A stretch of 64,000 bases of DNA from Pseudomonas laurylsulfatiphila (GCF_002934665.1 NZ_NIRS01000003.1:1-64000); one strand, 5' to 3'. Counted from the stretch's first letter, positions 8,040 through 16,408 are shown. Notes: generated by a model from the sequence alone, not told the origin. Numbers and translations: made by a program.

Positions 8040-8309
8040 TCAGCTTGGACGTCCGTGAAGCTGTACAGATCGCCCGGCGTTCATTTCCCCCTGGTTGTCG
8101 TAGCTGAACGACTTTTGCGGCTGGCCGAGCAGTTCGGCTTTTTTCGCGTGGTATTCGTCGAAGGACAATCCGCGCCGGTTCAGCGCCTCCAGCGCCAGTT
8201 CCTTGCTTTCTTCAGCCGTGTAAGGCCGAAGCTCCGGGGAAACATGGCTGGCACATCCGGCGAGTACGGAGACAGCGAGCATCAGCAAAGTGGCGATCAT
8301 CGGTTTCAT
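8040..8309 (-). CDS. Small lipoprotein with a SHOCT-like C-terminus
   Basis: The product has 89 residues from ATG 8309 (MKPMIATLLMLAVSVLAGC), giving a clean lipoprotein signal with lipobox LAGC. After the lipidated Cys, the segment KELALEALNRRGLSFDEYHA resembles the SHOCT helix-turn-helix motif, a short oligomerisation element found at the ends of many bacterial proteins. The function is unknown. It is a monocistronic minus-strand gene between the LysE-type and ABM-type genes. Confidence 0.7.
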   Translation of the reverse strand: MKPMIATLLMLAVSVLAGCASHVSPELRPYTAEESKELALEALNRRGLSFDEYHAKKAELLGQPQKSFSYDNQGEMNAGRSVQLHGRPS

Positions 8310-8426
8310 TTCTGGCGTCCTGGCAACTGGGTTCGAGGCAATGAACACAGGCTACCCGCGCCTTCCGGACAGCAGAAATCAACGCTTTCAATAGTGGCTA
8401 TCAGGAAATGACGATCATTGTCCTTA

Positions 8427-8798
8427 TCAACGCTCGCCCACCAGACTGCAATGCAGTGCGTTGTCGTGGCTGCGCTCCAGGCTGTGCAGCACCTGGAACG
8501 ATCCGAAGGTCACTGACTTCGCCTGATGGACGCGGATCAACTGCCAGAAATCCTGCTCGCCGTTTTCAAAGGCCTGGAACGCGGCCTCCCCTGCTTCGCG
8601 GGTTTGCCATTGCAGATAGTTGAGTACGCGCCGGCCATCGTCACTGGCCTGGATGCTGGCACTGAGAAAACCGCGGAGGTGTCGGGCCATATGTTCGGTC
8701 TGTGCCGACAAGGCCAACACCAGCGCGGGTTGTTGATGCGGCTCGATCTGGAACTCGATCAGTTGGGTAAAGCTGCGATTCTTCGCTGAGGTTTGCAT
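8427..8798 (-). CDS. ABM-domain (antibiotic biosynthesis monooxygenase) protein, SoxR-controlled
   Basis: A 123-residue protein of the dimeric alpha-beta barrel (ABM) superfamily: FTQLIEFQIEPHQQPALVLA, then the GFLSASIQASDDGRRVLNYL pattern and ..GEQDFWQ. It is divergent from soxR and its promoter holds the SoxR box in the activating arrangement. This matches P. aeruginosa PA2274-PA2273, where the small monooxygenase-like gene is one of the few SoxR targets. It probably helps the cell cope with redox-cycling compounds; the reaction is not known. Confidence 0.82.
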   Translation of the reverse strand: MQTSAKNRSFTQLIEFQIEPHQQPALVLALSAQTEHMARHLRGFLSASIQASDDGRRVLNYLQWQTREAGEAAFQAFENGEQDFWQLIRVHQAKSVTFGSFQVLHSLERSHDNALHCSLVGER

Positions 8799-8848
8799 GA
8801 AATGTCCCCACTCACAGGTAAGGCGAATCTTGCGATCCGAAGGCGTGC

Positions 8849-8879
8849 AGGCTAAAACCTCTAGTTAACTAGAGGTCAA
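8849..8879 (-). promoter_or_regulatory. SoxR box within a 19-bp-spaced promoter
   Basis: ACCTCTAGTTAACTAGAGGT (8857-8876) is a perfect 20-bp palindrome, close to the known SoxR site CCTCAAGTTAACTTGAGG. On the minus strand it lies between TTGACC (8879-8874) and TAGCCT (8854-8849), a spacing of 19 bp, the overlong spacer characteristic of MerR/SoxR-activated promoters. It drives the ABM gene; soxR is read the other way, starting 18 bp beyond the palindrome. Confidence 0.92.
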
Positions 8880-8893
8880 GAGGCAATTTTTAA

Positions 8894-9349
8894 ATGATCA
8901 CCCCGGAAAACCTGCATAAGGAACTCACCGTCGGCCAGGTCGCGGCACGCAGCGGTGTGGCGGTCACGGCGCTGCATTTCTATGAGTCCAAAGGGCTGAT
9001 CAAGAGCAACCGCAATCAGGGCAACCAGCGCCGCTACCCCAGGGAAGTGCTGCGGCGGGTGGCATTGATCAAGGTTGCCCAGCGCCTGGGGATTCCTTTG
9101 GCGGAGATCGGCGAAGCGCTCAAATCACTGCCCGACAACCGGGCGCCGACGGCGGCGGACTGGAAAATCCTGTCGGCGCAATGGAGCCGGGATCTGGATG
9201 AGCGCATCAACCAACTGACCCTGCTGCGCGATCGGCTCAACGGCTGCATCGGTTGTGGTTGCCTGTCGATGGAGGCTTGTCCACTGCGCAACGCAGGCGA
9301 TGTGCTGGGAGAGCGCGGGCCGGGAGCGCACTGGCTGGAGCCGACCTGA
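8894..9349 (+). CDS. soxR: SoxR, redox-sensing MerR-family activator
   Basis: The product has 151 residues. The N-terminal MerR winged helix ([26 protein letters not shown]) is followed by a dimerisation helix and the four-cysteine [2Fe-2S] motif [12 protein letters not shown]. Oxidation of this cluster by redox-cycling drugs or phenazine-like compounds activates target promoters. As in other pseudomonads there is no soxS; SoxR acts directly on its neighbours through the palindrome just upstream. Confidence 0.95.
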   Translation: MITPENLHKELTVGQVAARSGVAVTALHFYESKGLIKSNRNQGNQRRYPREVLRRVALIKVAQRLGIPLAEIGEALKSLPDNRAPTAADWKILSAQWSRDLDERINQLTLLRDRLNGCIGCGCLSMEACPLRNAGDVLGERGPGAHWLEPT

Positions 9350-9475
9350 TGGCACTTGTGTGGCGTTGCTGCTCGTCGGGCGCTCGGTGAGGCGAAAGCG
9401 GCTGACCTATATTTACTCGGCTGTACAACGAAGCAGGTACTTTCCATTCACACAACAAGAACAGGGAGATCCATC

Positions 9476-9934
9476 ATGAGTGTCAAACCCATTCCGGAGG
9501 GGTATCACAGCATCACCCCCTATCTGGGCATCCACAAAGCTGCCGAAGCCATCGATTTCTACAAGAAAGCTTTCGGTGCCATTGAGGTCATGCGCCTGGC
9601 CATGCCCGATGGTGGCATCGGTCACGCCGAACTGCGCATCGGCGATTGCCCGATCATGCTGGGCACACCGTGCGATCAAGGACCGCTGAGCAATCCGGAC
9701 AATTCGCCGTCCGTGGGTCTGCATTTGTATGTGACGGATGTCGACAAGTCCTACAAACAGGCCATCGATGCCGGTGCCACCGTTGTATCGGAGGTCAAGG
9801 ATCAGTTTTACGGCGATCGCTCGGGGACCTTGAAGGATCCCTACGGGCACCTGTGGTTCCTGGCGACGCGCAAGGAAGACCTGACTCAGGAACAGATTGA
9901 ACAACGGGCGAAGGAAATGTTTCAGCAGGGTTGA
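9476..9934 (+). CDS. VOC-family (PhnB/glyoxalase-like) protein
   Basis: The product has 152 residues from ATG 9476 behind CAGGGAGA. It has the paired beta-alpha-beta-beta-beta units of the vicinal oxygen chelate fold: SITPYLGIHKAAEAIDFYKK, AFGAIEV and ..GTLKDPYGHLWFLAT. The closest type is the PhnB-like VOC group with HAELRIGD and the conserved DPYGH. Function is unassigned; many relatives are small-molecule binding or isomerase proteins. It follows soxR by 126 bp but no SoxR site precedes it. Confidence 0.82.
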   Translation: MSVKPIPEGYHSITPYLGIHKAAEAIDFYKKAFGAIEVMRLAMPDGGIGHAELRIGDCPIMLGTPCDQGPLSNPDNSPSVGLHLYVTDVDKSYKQAIDAGATVVSEVKDQFYGDRSGTLKDPYGHLWFLATRKEDLTQEQIEQRAKEMFQQG

Positions 9935-9947
9935 AATCTTCGATGTC

Positions 9948-9985
9948 GGAGCGGGCCTCTTCGCGAGCAGGCTCGCTCCCACAGG
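9948..9985. repeat. Single REP element
   Basis: The sequence GGAGCGGGCC then TTCGCGAGCAGGCTCGCTCC and CACAGG matches the main REP type found elsewhere in the window (18431-18525, 54814-54909). It is an isolated, partly degenerate copy between the VOC gene and fpvG. Confidence 0.75.
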
Positions 9986-10011
9986 GGCCCCGCCCCCTCC
10001 CACCGTCTCGC

Positions 10012-10038
10012 TAATGCGAAACATTTACTTTCATTTTC
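10012..10038. promoter_or_regulatory. Possible Fur site upstream of fpvG
   Basis: TAATGCGAAACATTTACTTT followed by CATTTTC resembles the degenerate Fur boxes (AATGCGAAT..ATTCTCATTT) found before iron-starvation genes of Pseudomonas. No PvdS-type TAAAT-N16-CGT promoter is visible in front of fpvG, so this is the only iron-related signal seen. CATCCGTCTTATC (10060-10072) may be part of an ECF-type promoter. Confidence 0.4.
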
Positions 10039-10179
10039 CCTTTCGGGATTTTCTTTGCTCATCCGTCTTATCTAGATGCAGTCCTGTCGCGTAGGCAAAA
10101 GCCACGACTGGACCTTCAGGGCGCTCATCCCTGCGAAGCCCGCAGCCGAGCTGCCTCTCATCCAGGCAAGACCTTCAAT

Positions 10180-11382
10180 ATGTCAAAGAAATCCCGTTCA
10201 AAAATCTGGTTCCTGGTCCATAGCTGGCTGGCGCTGCCGATCTGGTTTTTCGTGCTGATCGTCTGCGTGACCGGCACCCTGGCGGTGATCAGCCAGGAAA
10301 TCGTCTGGCTGGCCAACCCGCCCATGCGCGCCAGCCAGCCCTCGGACGATGCACCACTGCTCAGCTATCAGCAGGTCATCGAGGCCATCAACAAGGCCGA
10401 GCCGCAGACCGTGGTGCAGAGCATCAGTCGGCCCGACGAGTCGCACTTCGCGCTGGATGTCGAAGTCAGCTATCCCGACGGACGCTCGGTGGTGATTTAT
10501 GTCAATCCATACAGCGGCGTGATCCAGGGCGTCGCGCCGGAGTTCAACTTCCGCGCCTTCACCCGGGCGCTGCACGGTTGGTGGCTGGTGCCGTTCACCA
10601 ACGGCTACAGCTGGGGCTGGTACCTTGTGTCGTTTCTCGGCTTGCCGCTGCTGGCTTCGCTGGTCACCGGGCTGGTGGTCTACAAACGTTTCTGGAAAGG
10701 CTTTTTCCGCCCGACCCTGCGGATTCGCCACGGAGCGCGGATTTTCTGGGGCGACTTCCATCGCTTGAGCGGCATCTGGTCAATCTGGTTCATCGCGGTG
10801 ATTTCCATCACCGGCACCTGGTTCCTGATCCAGGCCTTGCTGTTCGATAACCAGATTTCCATCTCCACGGAAAAGATCATTCCGGCGATGTCCCGCGAAG
10901 CGGTACCGCTGTCGCCCGATGGGTCGCCCCCGCCGCGCATCGACCTTGATCGCGCGATTGAAATTGCCACGCAGAGAATCTCCGGGCTGGAAGCCAGCTT
11001 CGTCAGCCTGCCGGGCAATGCCTACAGCCATCTGGATGTCGGGGGACGCGGCTGGTATCCACTGATGTTCCAGACCGCGACCCTCAATCCGTACACCGGC
11101 GAAATCGCCGCCTCGCGCCTGATTTCCGACCGTTCGGCCCTGGAGTTCGTCACCGAGTCCATGCGCCCGCTGCACACCGGCGACTTCGGTGGCCTGTGGA
11201 TCAAGCTGATCTGGGCGTTCTTCGGCCTGTTGCTGAGCATGATGGTGCTCAGCGGCTTGCTGATCTGGACCAAGCGCACGGCACTGGCCACGGCCAATGC
11301 CTTCAAGCGCAGCAACAGGACACCGCGCAGCGCCACGGCGCAACCGGCCACCCGCAAGGAAACATCGGAGGCCAACCTGTGA
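10180..11382 (+). CDS. fpvG: FpvG, PepSY-type inner-membrane ferripyoverdine reductase component
   Basis: A 400-residue PepSY-associated membrane protein: an N-terminal helix (WFLVHSWLALPIWFFVLIVC), a periplasmic PepSY segment, then further helices ending with LLLSMMVLSGLLIW. In P. aeruginosa, FpvG (PA2403) reduces ferric iron in ferripyoverdine in the periplasm so that the siderophore can be recycled. The assignment is strengthened by the exact downstream order fpvH-J-K-C-D-E-F. The stop overlaps the fpvH start (GTGA). A fairly long leader (about 100 bp) precedes it, with a possible Fur site. Confidence 0.88.
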   Translation: MSKKSRSKIWFLVHSWLALPIWFFVLIVCVTGTLAVISQEIVWLANPPMRASQPSDDAPLLSYQQVIEAINKAEPQTVVQSISRPDESHFALDVEVSYPDGRSVVIYVNPYSGVIQGVAPEFNFRAFTRALHGWWLVPFTNGYSWGWYLVSFLGLPLLASLVTGLVVYKRFWKGFFRPTLRIRHGARIFWGDFHRLSGIWSIWFIAVISITGTWFLIQALLFDNQISISTEKIIPAMSREAVPLSPDGSPPPRIDLDRAIEIATQRISGLEASFVSLPGNAYSHLDVGGRGWYPLMFQTATLNPYTGEIAASRLISDRSALEFVTESMRPLHTGDFGGLWIKLIWAFFGLLLSMMVLSGLLIWTKRTALATANAFKRSNRTPRSATAQPATRKETSEANL

Positions 11383-11921
11383 GCAAAGACATTGCGGTCT
11401 CACAACCCTCGCGCCTGAACCTGTTCTGGCACAAATGGCGCTTTCACCTGAATGTCCTGTTGCTGCTGATTCCACTCGGCTTCATGCCCAAGTACTTCGC
11501 AGATGAAGCATTGATGCGTGGCGACAGTGGCCTGGGCGAACGCGAAGTCGGCGAAGTCCAGGTCGGCCCCTGGAGCCTGCGCCTGGCGGAGTTGCGCAAC
11601 GCCGCCCCCACGCTCGATGGCCCGGCCGGCTACATGAAGGGTTTCAACGCAGCGCTGTGCGAGGCCTGTATCGGACAGGTCAAGGCCACCTACCTGCGCA
11701 TCGGCAAACCCCGCAGCCTGCGCGCCGCCGGCGTGATTTTCTTCGGCACGCCGTACCGCATGGGCGCTTCACTGCCCGTCCCGGAAAAGACCACGGCCGA
11801 CGCCGAGCTGTGGATCACCATGGAAGGCTGGGACGGCGCCATGCATCAGGCATCCATTCCTTTGAGCCAGGCCTCTCCCGCCACCATCGCCTGGCTGAAC
11901 AAACAAGGAGGCAAACCATGA
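11379..11921 (+). CDS. fpvH: FpvH, membrane-anchored partner of the ferripyoverdine reductase
   Basis: The product has 180 residues from a GTG at 11379, with GGAGG in front and overlapping the fpvG stop. An N-terminal hydrophobic helix (LNVLLLLIPLGFMPKYF) anchors a soluble periplasmic domain of unknown fold, which has a CEACIGQVKATYLR segment with two Cys (CEAC). FpvH is known only as an accessory to FpvG. The identification comes from position and size, as the family has little sequence outside Pseudomonas. Confidence 0.82.
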   Translation: MSKDIAVSQPSRLNLFWHKWRFHLNVLLLLIPLGFMPKYFADEALMRGDSGLGEREVGEVQVGPWSLRLAELRNAAPTLDGPAGYMKGFNAALCEACIGQVKATYLRIGKPRSLRAAGVIFFGTPYRMGASLPVPEKTTADAELWITMEGWDGAMHQASIPLSQASPATIAWLNKQGGKP

Positions 11922-12247
11922 TCAACCCGCTTCGTCCCCTCAACACCCTGTTGCTGCTGCTCTGCGCCGGCTTCAGCGCCAGCGCCCTGGCCCACAATCC
12001 GATGTGCGAATGCAAGGCCATCGACGCCGAGCAGATCAAATGCACCGGTGGTTTTTCCGACGGCAGCGGCGCTCCGGGCGTGACCCTCGATGTGATCGGC
12101 TACGACGAAACCATTCTGGTGCCTGGCAAACTCGGAGCCGACTCGACCCTGACGTTCAAGAAACCCGGCGCCGAGTTCTACGTGCTGTTCGACGCAGGCC
12201 CCGGTCACGTGGTGGAAATCGACCAGGCGGACATCCAGGCGCCATGA
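11918..12247 (+). CDS. fpvJ: FpvJ, small periplasmic protein of the ferripyoverdine reductase
   Basis: The product has 109 residues and begins with a signal peptide (LLLLLCAGFSASALA) followed by HNPMCECKA, whose His and two Cys at the mature N-terminus look like a metal site. The rest is a small beta-type domain ending FDAGPGHVVEIDQADIQ. ATGA overlaps link it to fpvH and fpvK. In P. aeruginosa, FpvJ works with FpvG/H/K in reductive iron release; no separate activity is established. Confidence 0.82.
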   Translation: MINPLRPLNTLLLLLCAGFSASALAHNPMCECKAIDAEQIKCTGGFSDGSGAPGVTLDVIGYDETILVPGKLGADSTLTFKKPGAEFYVLFDAGPGHVVEIDQADIQAP

Positions 12248-12816
12248 ATACTTCAACGACCCAAGTGGTGCGCCCGGCCGGTGCCGGCCACGAAACCCTC
12301 TACGTCCTGCTGCTGTGCCTGATGATCCTTGCGGTCGCCGGTTCGGTGGTGCTCTGGCGCGGGGAATCCCATGAGGTGAGCAGCGTCAACAGCCACCAAC
12401 TGGATGCGCGTCGCGACCTCAGCGCTGCCGAGCAAGGCATCTACGCCGATTTGCGGGTGACCCTGGACGAGATTCATTTGCTGCGCCAGGAACAACAAAC
12501 CCTGCCGACTCCCGCGGCCCTCGCCGACGAGGGTTTTGCCCCGTTTGCCCGGGATGCCAGCTCCGTCAGCCGTGGCAGCCATGCCTGGCAATTGCTCAAC
12601 TCCAAGGCCTACTTCGGCCAGAGCCAGACGCCGACGGTCGCCGGTTCATTCCTGATGCGCCTGACCGCCACCGATGACGCTCCGGACATCTGGCTCAACC
12701 GCGCCAGCACGCTCACCGCCCCGGCCGACCTCAGCGACAGCGCGCTCGAAAGCGCCGGCTGGCAACAGATCGTCGCGCAATTCGATGCCGGCGTAACCCG
12801 CCAGCACCGGCATTGA
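12244..12816 (+). CDS. fpvK: FpvK, membrane-anchored component of the ferripyoverdine reductase
   Basis: The product has 190 residues from ATG 12244, overlapping the fpvJ stop (ATGA). One N-terminal transmembrane helix (LYVLLLCLMILAVAGSVVLW) is followed by a periplasmic domain with a helix (LSAAEQGIYADLRVTLDEIH) and a small C-terminal part. It corresponds by order and size to PA2406. Its precise role inside the FpvGHJK complex is not known. Confidence 0.82.
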   Translation: MNTSTTQVVRPAGAGHETLYVLLLCLMILAVAGSVVLWRGESHEVSSVNSHQLDARRDLSAAEQGIYADLRVTLDEIHLLRQEQQTLPTPAALADEGFAPFARDASSVSRGSHAWQLLNSKAYFGQSQTPTVAGSFLMRLTATDDAPDIWLNRASTLTAPADLSDSALESAGWQQIVAQFDAGVTRQHRH

Positions 12817-12851
12817 ACCCTCGCCCTCACCCGAGAGAAGACCGCTTTCCC

Positions 12852-13778
12852 ATGCCCATTTCATCTCAACGTTCTATCTTGCGCGTGCTGCTGATCGGCC
12901 TGCTGGCCTGCCTGCTGCCATCCTTCGCCAGTGCCGACGCAGCCAAGCGCCTGCGCATCGGCATCACCCTGCACCCGTATTACAGCTACGTGGCGAACAT
13001 CGTCGGCGACAAGGCCGAAGTGGTGCCGCTGATTCCGGCCGGTTTCAACCCGCATGCCTACGAACCCCGCGCCGAAGACATCAAGCGCATCAGCGGGCTG
13101 GACGTGATCGTGCTTAACGGCGTAGGCCATGATGATTTCGCCGACCGCATGATCGCCGCCAGCGAAACCCCGAACGTGCCGGTGATCGAAGCCAATGAAA
13201 ACGTGCCGCTGCTCGCCGCCACCGGTGTTGCCGCCCGGGGTGCCGGCAAAGTGGTGAACCCGCATACCTTCCTGTCGATCAGCGCCTCGATCGCCCAGGT
13301 CAACAACATCGCCCGGGAACTGGGCAAGCTCGATCCGGCCAATGCCAAAACCTACACCGAGAACGCCCGCGCCTACGGCAAGCGCCTGCGCAAGATGCGC
13401 GCCGATGCCCTGGCCAAACTGACCCAGGCGCCGAACGCCGAGTTGCGCGTGGCCACGGTGCACGCCGCCTACGACTACCTGCTGCGCGAATTCGGCCTGG
13501 AAGTGACAGCCGTAGTCGAGCCGGCCCACGGCATCGAGCCGAGCCCGAGCCAGTTGAAAAAGACCATCGACCAACTGCGTGAGCTGGACGTGAAGGTGAT
13601 CTTCTCGGAGATGGATTTTCCCTCCACTTATGTCGACACCATCCAGCGCGAATCCGGCGTGAAGCTGCATCCGCTGTCGCATATTTCCTACGGCGAATAC
13701 ACCGCCGACAAGTACGAAAAGGAAATGACCGGCAACCTCGACACCGTGGTGCGGGCGATTCAGGAGTCAGGGGCATGA
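12852..13778 (+). CDS. fpvC: FpvC, periplasmic metal-binding protein (cluster A-I type)
   Basis: The product has 308 residues. ATG 12852 is chosen because it opens a clear signal peptide (ILRVLLIGLLACLLPSFASA). It belongs to the ZnuA/TroA solute-binding family: GITLHPYYSYVANIVGDKAE, NPHAYEPRAED and NPHTFLSI carry the usual His metal ligands. In P. aeruginosa, FpvC binds the ferrous iron released from pyoverdine and works with FpvF. It precedes the ABC genes by a 4-bp ATGA overlap with fpvD. Confidence 0.88.
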   Translation: MPISSQRSILRVLLIGLLACLLPSFASADAAKRLRIGITLHPYYSYVANIVGDKAEVVPLIPAGFNPHAYEPRAEDIKRISGLDVIVLNGVGHDDFADRMIAASETPNVPVIEANENVPLLAATGVAARGAGKVVNPHTFLSISASIAQVNNIARELGKLDPANAKTYTENARAYGKRLRKMRADALAKLTQAPNAELRVATVHAAYDYLLREFGLEVTAVVEPAHGIEPSPSQLKKTIDQLRELDVKVIFSEMDFPSTYVDTIQRESGVKLHPLSHISYGEYTADKYEKEMTGNLDTVVRAIQESGA

Positions 13779-14605
13779 CGTCGAAAGAAACCATCCTGGC
13801 CGATGCAGAGTCCCCTGTGGGAGCGAGCCTGCTCGCGAAGGCGCCCAGTCAGTCAACATCATCGTTGAATGACACAATGCTGCTCCCACAGGTTCCCGGC
13901 CCGGCCCTGGATTTCGCCAACGTCAGCCTGACGCTGGGCCGCACGACGATCCTCGACAGGGTGACCTTCCAGGTCCGCCCCGGCAGCGTGCATGCGCTGG
14001 TCGGCCCCAACGGCGGCGGCAAGAGCTCGCTGATCAAGACCCTGCTCGGGCAAATGCCGCATCAGGGCCGCTTGTGCCTGCAGTGGTCGGCCGGGCCGGG
14101 AACCATCGGCTATGTGCCACAGGCGCTGGAGTTCGACCGGGGTTTGCCGATGACCGTCGACGATTTCATGGCTGCCATGTGCCAGCGTCGCCCGGCCTTT
14201 CTCGGTTTGAGCAAACATTACGCGGCGGCGATTGGCGAGGCCCTTGAGCGGGTCGGCATGCAGGACAAGCGCAAGCGCCGCATGGGTGCATTGTCCGGTG
14301 GCGAACGCCAGCGGGTATTGCTGGCCCAGGGGCTGATCCCGCCTCCGCAACTGCTGGTGCTCGACGAGCCGATGTCGGCCCTCGATGAGGCCGGGATCCG
14401 GGTGTTCGAACGCCTGCTCGGCGACTGGCGAGCGGCGGGCATCACCGTGCTGTGGATCGAGCACGACCTGGAAGCGGTCGGGCGCCTGGCCGATCACGTC
14501 ACCGGCCTCAATCGCCGCGTGCTGTTCGACGCCACGCCGCAACAGGCACTGACGCCGGAGCGCCTGCTGACGCTGTTCTCGACTCACCCACGGAGCCTTG
14601 CCTGA
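13775..14605 (+). CDS. fpvD: FpvD, ABC transporter ATPase with a REPIN-encoded N-terminal extension
   Basis: The product has 276 residues if started at ATG 13775, which overlaps the fpvC stop. The ATPase core begins only near residue 44 (LDFANVSLTLG): Walker A is GPNGGGKS, the signature is LSGGERQ and Walker B is LLVLDEP. The preceding stretch is encoded by a REPIN (13813-13892) that stays in frame, giving [14 protein letters not shown]. An in-frame ATG at 13877 would make a 242-residue protein of normal length. It powers import of iron released from ferripyoverdine. Which start is used is undecided. Confidence 0.88.
   Translation: MTSKETILADAESPVGASLLAKAPSQSTSSLNDTMLLPQVPGPALDFANVSLTLGRTTILDRVTFQVRPGSVHALVGPNGGGKSSLIKTLLGQMPHQGRLCLQWSAGPGTIGYVPQALEFDRGLPMTVDDFMAAMCQRRPAFLGLSKHYAAAIGEALERVGMQDKRKRRMGALSGGERQRVLLAQGLIPPPQLLVLDEPMSALDEAGIRVFERLLGDWRAAGITVLWIEHDLEAVGRLADHVTGLNRRVLFDATPQQALTPERLLTLFSTHPRSLA
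13813..13892. repeat. Degenerate REPIN inside the 5' coding region of fpvD
   Basis: CCTGTGGGAGCGAGCCTGCT then CGCGAAGG (13813-13841), a centre GTCAGTCAACATC, and the inverted tail TGCTCCCACAGG (13880-13892). Side by side with the REPIN at 18431-18525 it is the same element, with most of the second arm deleted. It reads through without a stop in the fpvD frame. Confidence 0.85.
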
Positions 14606-15504
14606 TGAGTTACGAAGCTTTTCGCCTGATGGTCCAGGGTTGGGCATCGTCGGGTTATCTGCCCGAGGCGCTGGCCTATGGATTTGTGGTCAATGCGCTG
14701 CTCGCCGGCCTGCTGATCGGCCCGGTGCTGGGCGGCCTGGGTACGCTGGTGGTGGTCAAGCGCTTCGCGTTTTTCTCCGAAGCCGTCGGCCATGCCGCGT
14801 TGACCGGCGTGGCCATCGGCATTTTGCTCGGCGAACCCTACACCGGCCCCTACGGCAGCCTGTTCGGCTACTGCCTGCTGTTCGGCATTCTGCTCAACTA
14901 CCTGCGCAACCGCACCGGCCTGGCGCCTGACACCTTGATCGGCGTGTTCCTCTCGGTATCGCTCGCCTTGGGCGCCAGCCTGCTGTTGATTCTGGCGGGC
15001 AAGATCAACGTGCACATCCTGGAAAACGTGCTGTTCGGTTCGGTGCTGACGGTCAACGGCAATGACTTGCTGGTGCTGGCCATTGTCGGTTCGCTGGTGA
15101 TGGCCCTGGCTTTGCCTTTGTACAACCGCATCATGCTCGCCAGCTTCAATCCGCAACTGGCGGCGGTGCGCGGGGTGGCGGTGAAGGCCCTGGATTATCT
15201 GTTCGTGATTCTGGTGACGCTGATCACCGTCGCTGCGGTGAAGGTCATCGGTGCGATTCTGGTCGGCGCGCTGCTGGTGATTCCGGCAGCGGCGGCGCGT
15301 TTGCTCAGCCAATCGCTGAAGGGCTTTTTCTGGTGTTCGGTGCTGATCGCCACCGTCAGCACGCTGTGCGGGATTCTCGCACCGATCGTCTTCGACCTGC
15401 CGATTCCGTCCGGCGCCGCGATCATCCTCGTGGCCGGTATCGCCTTCGCCCTGGCCGCCATTGCGCGCGGCATCGTCCCCAGCCTGAAAGGGAACCTTGG
15501 ATAA
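14605..15504 (+). CDS. fpvE: FpvE, ABC transporter inner-membrane permease
   Basis: The product has 299 residues from ATG 14605, overlapping the fpvD stop by one base (TGATG). An ABC-3 type permease (ZnuB-like) with eight or nine hydrophobic segments. The coupling region near VVKRFAFFSEAVGHAALTGVA is the family signature. With FpvD it forms the inner-membrane pore for iron taken from FpvC/FpvF. Confidence 0.9.
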   Translation: MSYEAFRLMVQGWASSGYLPEALAYGFVVNALLAGLLIGPVLGGLGTLVVVKRFAFFSEAVGHAALTGVAIGILLGEPYTGPYGSLFGYCLLFGILLNYLRNRTGLAPDTLIGVFLSVSLALGASLLLILAGKINVHILENVLFGSVLTVNGNDLLVLAIVGSLVMALALPLYNRIMLASFNPQLAAVRGVAVKALDYLFVILVTLITVAAVKVIGAILVGALLVIPAAAARLLSQSLKGFFWCSVLIATVSTLCGILAPIVFDLPIPSGAAIILVAGIAFALAAIARGIVPSLKGNLG

Positions 15505-16407
15505 ATGATTGTTTCTCTGCGCCAACTGACCCTCGCGGTGGCCCTGTGCGGGCTGACCGCCACGACCTTCGCCGCAAACAACGGCAAACCGCTGCGCGTG
15601 CTGGCCGCTTTGCCGATTACTTATGGTCTCGGTGAAGTGCTGCTCAAGGGCACCGATGTCAGCCTCGAACGCGCCGCGCCGGCCAATCTACCCGGCAGCC
15701 GCCAGACAGCCTACTTCACCGGCCGAGGTGCTCCGGCGCTGGCCCAACTGGCGAAGGATGCCGATGCGGTGATCGGCCTTCGCTCACTATGGCCAGATGA
15801 CCCGCTGTACCCGATCTCCCGGCGCAGCAATATCCGTATCGTCGAAGTCGATGCCGCCCGCCCGGTGGACGGCGCCCTGCCCGGCATCGCCGTGCAGCCG
15901 GGCAACAGCGTCGACGGCCTCAACAGCCAGCCGTGGTTTTCCAGCAACAACATGGGCCGCATGGCCGACGTGATGGCGGCGGACCTGGTACGCCTGGCCC
16001 CCGAGGCCAAGCCCAGGATCGAAGGCAACCTGGCGGTGTTGAAGCAGCGTTTGCTCAAGCTCAGCGCTGACAGCGAAGCGCGGCTTGCTGCGGCCGATAA
16101 CCTCAGTGTGATGAGCCTCAGCGATCATTTCGGCTACCTGATCGGTGGGCTCAATCTGGAGCTGGTGGGGCTGGATGCGCGACCGGATGCGCAATGGACA
16201 GCGGAAGCGCTCAAGGCGTTGAGCGCGATGCTCAAGGACAATGATGTGGCGGTGGTACTGCATCACCGGCAGCCTTCGGATGCTGTGAAAGCGGTGATTG
16301 CCGAATCGGGTAGCCGGTTGGTGGTGTTGAGCACCGATGCCGGGGATCCGGTGGCGGAGCTGGAGGGGAATGTGGACTTGCTGATCAAGGGGTTGAGCGG
16401 CGCGTAG
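15505..16407 (+). CDS. fpvF: FpvF, periplasmic siderophore/metal-binding protein
   Basis: The product has 300 residues. The start directly follows the fpvE stop, and it begins with a signal peptide (LTLAVALCGLTATTFA). The fold is the TroA-like cluster A-I family, but the usual His ligands are sparse. In P. aeruginosa, FpvF binds ferripyoverdine and forms a complex with FpvC, so two binding proteins serve one permease. The gene ends the operon and is followed by a REPIN and a terminator shared with the convergent mbtH gene. Confidence 0.85.
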   Translation: MIVSLRQLTLAVALCGLTATTFAANNGKPLRVLAALPITYGLGEVLLKGTDVSLERAAPANLPGSRQTAYFTGRGAPALAQLAKDADAVIGLRSLWPDDPLYPISRRSNIRIVEVDAARPVDGALPGIAVQPGNSVDGLNSQPWFSSNNMGRMADVMAADLVRLAPEAKPRIEGNLAVLKQRLLKLSADSEARLAAADNLSVMSLSDHFGYLIGGLNLELVGLDARPDAQWTAEALKALSAMLKDNDVAVVLHHRQPSDAVKAVIAESGSRLVVLSTDAGDPVAELEGNVDLLIKGLSGA

Positions 16408-16408
16408 T

